This document shows positions 4,765-5,450 of a stretch of DNA of 5,450 nucleotides, in pieces. The notes beneath the pieces are model-generated. The model was not told the DNA's origin. It did no database searches and was given only the letters and a program-made list of their open reading frames with translations. Where the stretch lies: NCBI GenBank assembly GCA_024763115.1, contig JANTGB010000181.1:1-5450 (forward strand), in the 5' to 3' direction. The stretch's first letter is position 1. Each line of letters opens with the position of its first letter. A program made the position numbers and the translations under genes. The stretch comes from Desulfobulbaceae bacterium (GTDB taxonomy: Bacteria; Desulfobacterota; Desulfobulbia; Desulfobulbales; SURF-16).

Positions 4765-4782
4765 GTACATAGAAAATGTACA
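4764..4782. promoter_or_regulatory. operator: inverted repeat with two TGTACA boxes
   Basis: TGTACAT (4764-4770) and ATGTACA (4776-4782) form a perfect 7-bp inverted repeat around AGAAA. It overlaps the last base of the -10 box and the expected transcription start, where bound protein would block RNA polymerase. TGTACA is the core motif of the Escherichia coli yefM-yoeB operator, which YefM binds to repress its own operon. The gene just downstream encodes a Phd/YefM-family protein, so autoregulation is the natural reading. Confidence 0.75.
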
Positions 4783-4808
4783 CAGCAAGGTTCTTCCAGG
4801 AGATAATC

Positions 4809-5048
4809 ATGCAACAAGTTAATATTACAGAGCTTCGTAATCACTTGCCGCATTACATGAAGCAGGTGCAAAAAGGGGTTGAATTTCTTGTGACAAGCCA
4901 CGGCAAAAATATTGCCCGCCTTGTACCAGAAGTAAGCAATACTGAAGAGGCGCTCAACAGGCTCATGCAATTAAGGGGAACCATGATTAAAGGCGACATT
5001 TTAGATCCTGTGGAGGCAGAATGGAATGCAGACGCAGATAATTTGTGA
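4809..5048 (+). CDS. type II antitoxin, Phd/YefM family
   Basis: A 79-residue protein with the Phd/YefM N-terminal fold. VNITELRNHLPHYMKQVQKG (4-23) is followed by the strand region FLVTSHGKNIARLVPE (26-41). That domain binds operator DNA as a dimer in the family. The acidic C-terminus, about 45-79, ending GDILDPVEAEWNADADNL, is the usual toxin-wrapping tail. The antitoxin neutralises the PIN-domain toxin next door and, with it, represses the operon. The start at 4809 is chosen because AGGAG lies six bases upstream. An in-frame ATG at 4776 falls inside the operator and would add an atypical 11-residue leader. The gene ends within the toxin gene, a 23-base overlap, so the two are translationally coupled. 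Family is clear, and the partner is PIN rather than RelE/YoeB. Confidence 0.93.
   Translation: MQQVNITELRNHLPHYMKQVQKGVEFLVTSHGKNIARLVPEVSNTEEALNRLMQLRGTMIKGDILDPVEAEWNADADNL
5012..5016 (+). promoter_or_regulatory. toxin ribosome binding site inside the antitoxin gene
   Basis: GGAGG lies nine bases before the toxin ATG at 5026, within the last codons of the antitoxin gene. It supports coupled translation and the 5026 start. Confidence 0.7.
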
Positions 5049-5427
5049 TACCCATATCCTGATATTCTGGCAAGATGACCCAAAGCGACTGAGTACTTCT
5101 GCCCAAAATGCCATAAAAACTGGATTGAATGATAAAACTCTTGCCTGTTCCGACATCTCATTTTGGGAAATTGCCATGCTTATCCATTCTGGTCGATTAC
5201 GAAATGACATTTCACCTGTACAGTATATGACAGATCTCTGTCTGGTTTTATCCCTGACTGTTTTACCTGTTACTCCAGAAATAGCCTCCTTGTCACAAGG
5301 AGATTTTTTTCTTCATAATGATCCTGCTGACCGACTTATTGCAGCTACGGCAATTCATCATAATGCTCCACTTATCACAGCTGACAAAAAACTGAGAAAA
5401 CTAAAGCCGCTGACGGTGATCTGGTGA
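5026..5427 (+). CDS. type II toxin, PIN-domain ribonuclease (VapC-like)
   Basis: A complete 133-residue PIN-domain protein. The acidic residues expected for metal binding and catalysis are all visible: Asp8 in ICDTHIL, Glu48 in SFWEIAM, Asp99 and Asp102 in HNDPADRLIAATA, and Asp120 in LITADKKL. The DTHIL-x-x-W opening and DP-x-DR-x-IAA block are typical of the short PIN toxins paired with Phd/YefM antitoxins. Members of the VapC group cut specific RNAs, often tRNA or rRNA, and stop growth; the target here cannot be read from sequence. It overlaps the antitoxin gene by 23 bases and has its own GGAGG site. No residue is missing, so it should be active when free of antitoxin. The order is antitoxin first, toxin second, and the length is normal for the family. 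Confidence 0.94.
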   Translation: MQTQIICDTHILIFWQDDPKRLSTSAQNAIKTGLNDKTLACSDISFWEIAMLIHSGRLRNDISPVQYMTDLCLVLSLTVLPVTPEIASLSQGDFFLHNDPADRLIAATAIHHNAPLITADKKLRKLKPLTVIW

Positions 5428-5450
5428 TTATGGTACCGATGGTATAAAAA

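Noticed and set aside
4776..4808. Earlier in-frame start for the antitoxin
   Set aside because: The ATG lies inside the operator, close to the expected transcription start, and the family normally begins at the MQQVNITELR type of N-terminus; AGGAG precedes 4809.
4758..5210. Minus-strand open frames over the toxin-antitoxin genes
   Set aside because: They are antisense to two well-supported family proteins and show no independent start signals.
1..5450. CRISPR array
   Set aside because: No regularly spaced repeats of 23-40 bp with unique spacers are present; the repeats seen are isolated pairs or a coding tandem repeat.

Overview
The window looks like accessory DNA from a Gram-negative bacterium, probably a gammaproteobacterium. 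This is inferred from strong AGGAG-type ribosome binding sites, an EcsC-family protein of the proteobacterial type and a Phd/YefM-PIN toxin-antitoxin pair. The abundance of decayed intergenic repeats recalls large, repeat-rich genomes of marine host-associated gammaproteobacteria such as Endozoicomonas, but that is only an impression and I cannot name a species.

Layout. Positions 1-302 hold the possible C-terminal tail of an upstream plus-strand gene, two overlapping hairpins and one copy of an intergenic repeat. Positions 303-3775 are one minus-strand gene block, transcribed right to left: two small paralogous two-helix membrane proteins (3326-3775, 2825-3292), a 341-residue membrane-anchored protein with a triple STQDK repeat (1678-2703), a 251-residue protein with a signal peptide and a C-terminal membrane helix (919-1674), and an EcsC-family protein (303-914). 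Gaps are 33, 121, 3 and 4 bases, so the last three genes are tightly coupled. Positions 3776-4735 carry no convincing large gene. This stretch holds a palindromic element, repeat copies related to those on the far side of the operon, and small open or broken reading frames. Positions 4736-5427 carry a complete type II toxin-antitoxin operon: a TTGACA promoter, an operator with two TGTACA boxes, a Phd/YefM antitoxin and a PIN-domain toxin overlapping it by 23 bases.

How the genes may work together. All five minus-strand products have membrane or export signals and only the EcsC protein belongs to a family I recognise. The order and coupling suggest one envelope-associated system, possibly a multi-subunit membrane complex, but its function is unknown. 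A 35-bp direct repeat (34/35 identical) and a 33-bp inverted repeat (28/33) lie on the two sides of this operon, so it may be a cassette that arrived or moved by recombination between dispersed repeats. The toxin-antitoxin pair next door is a self-regulated module and probably independent of the operon.
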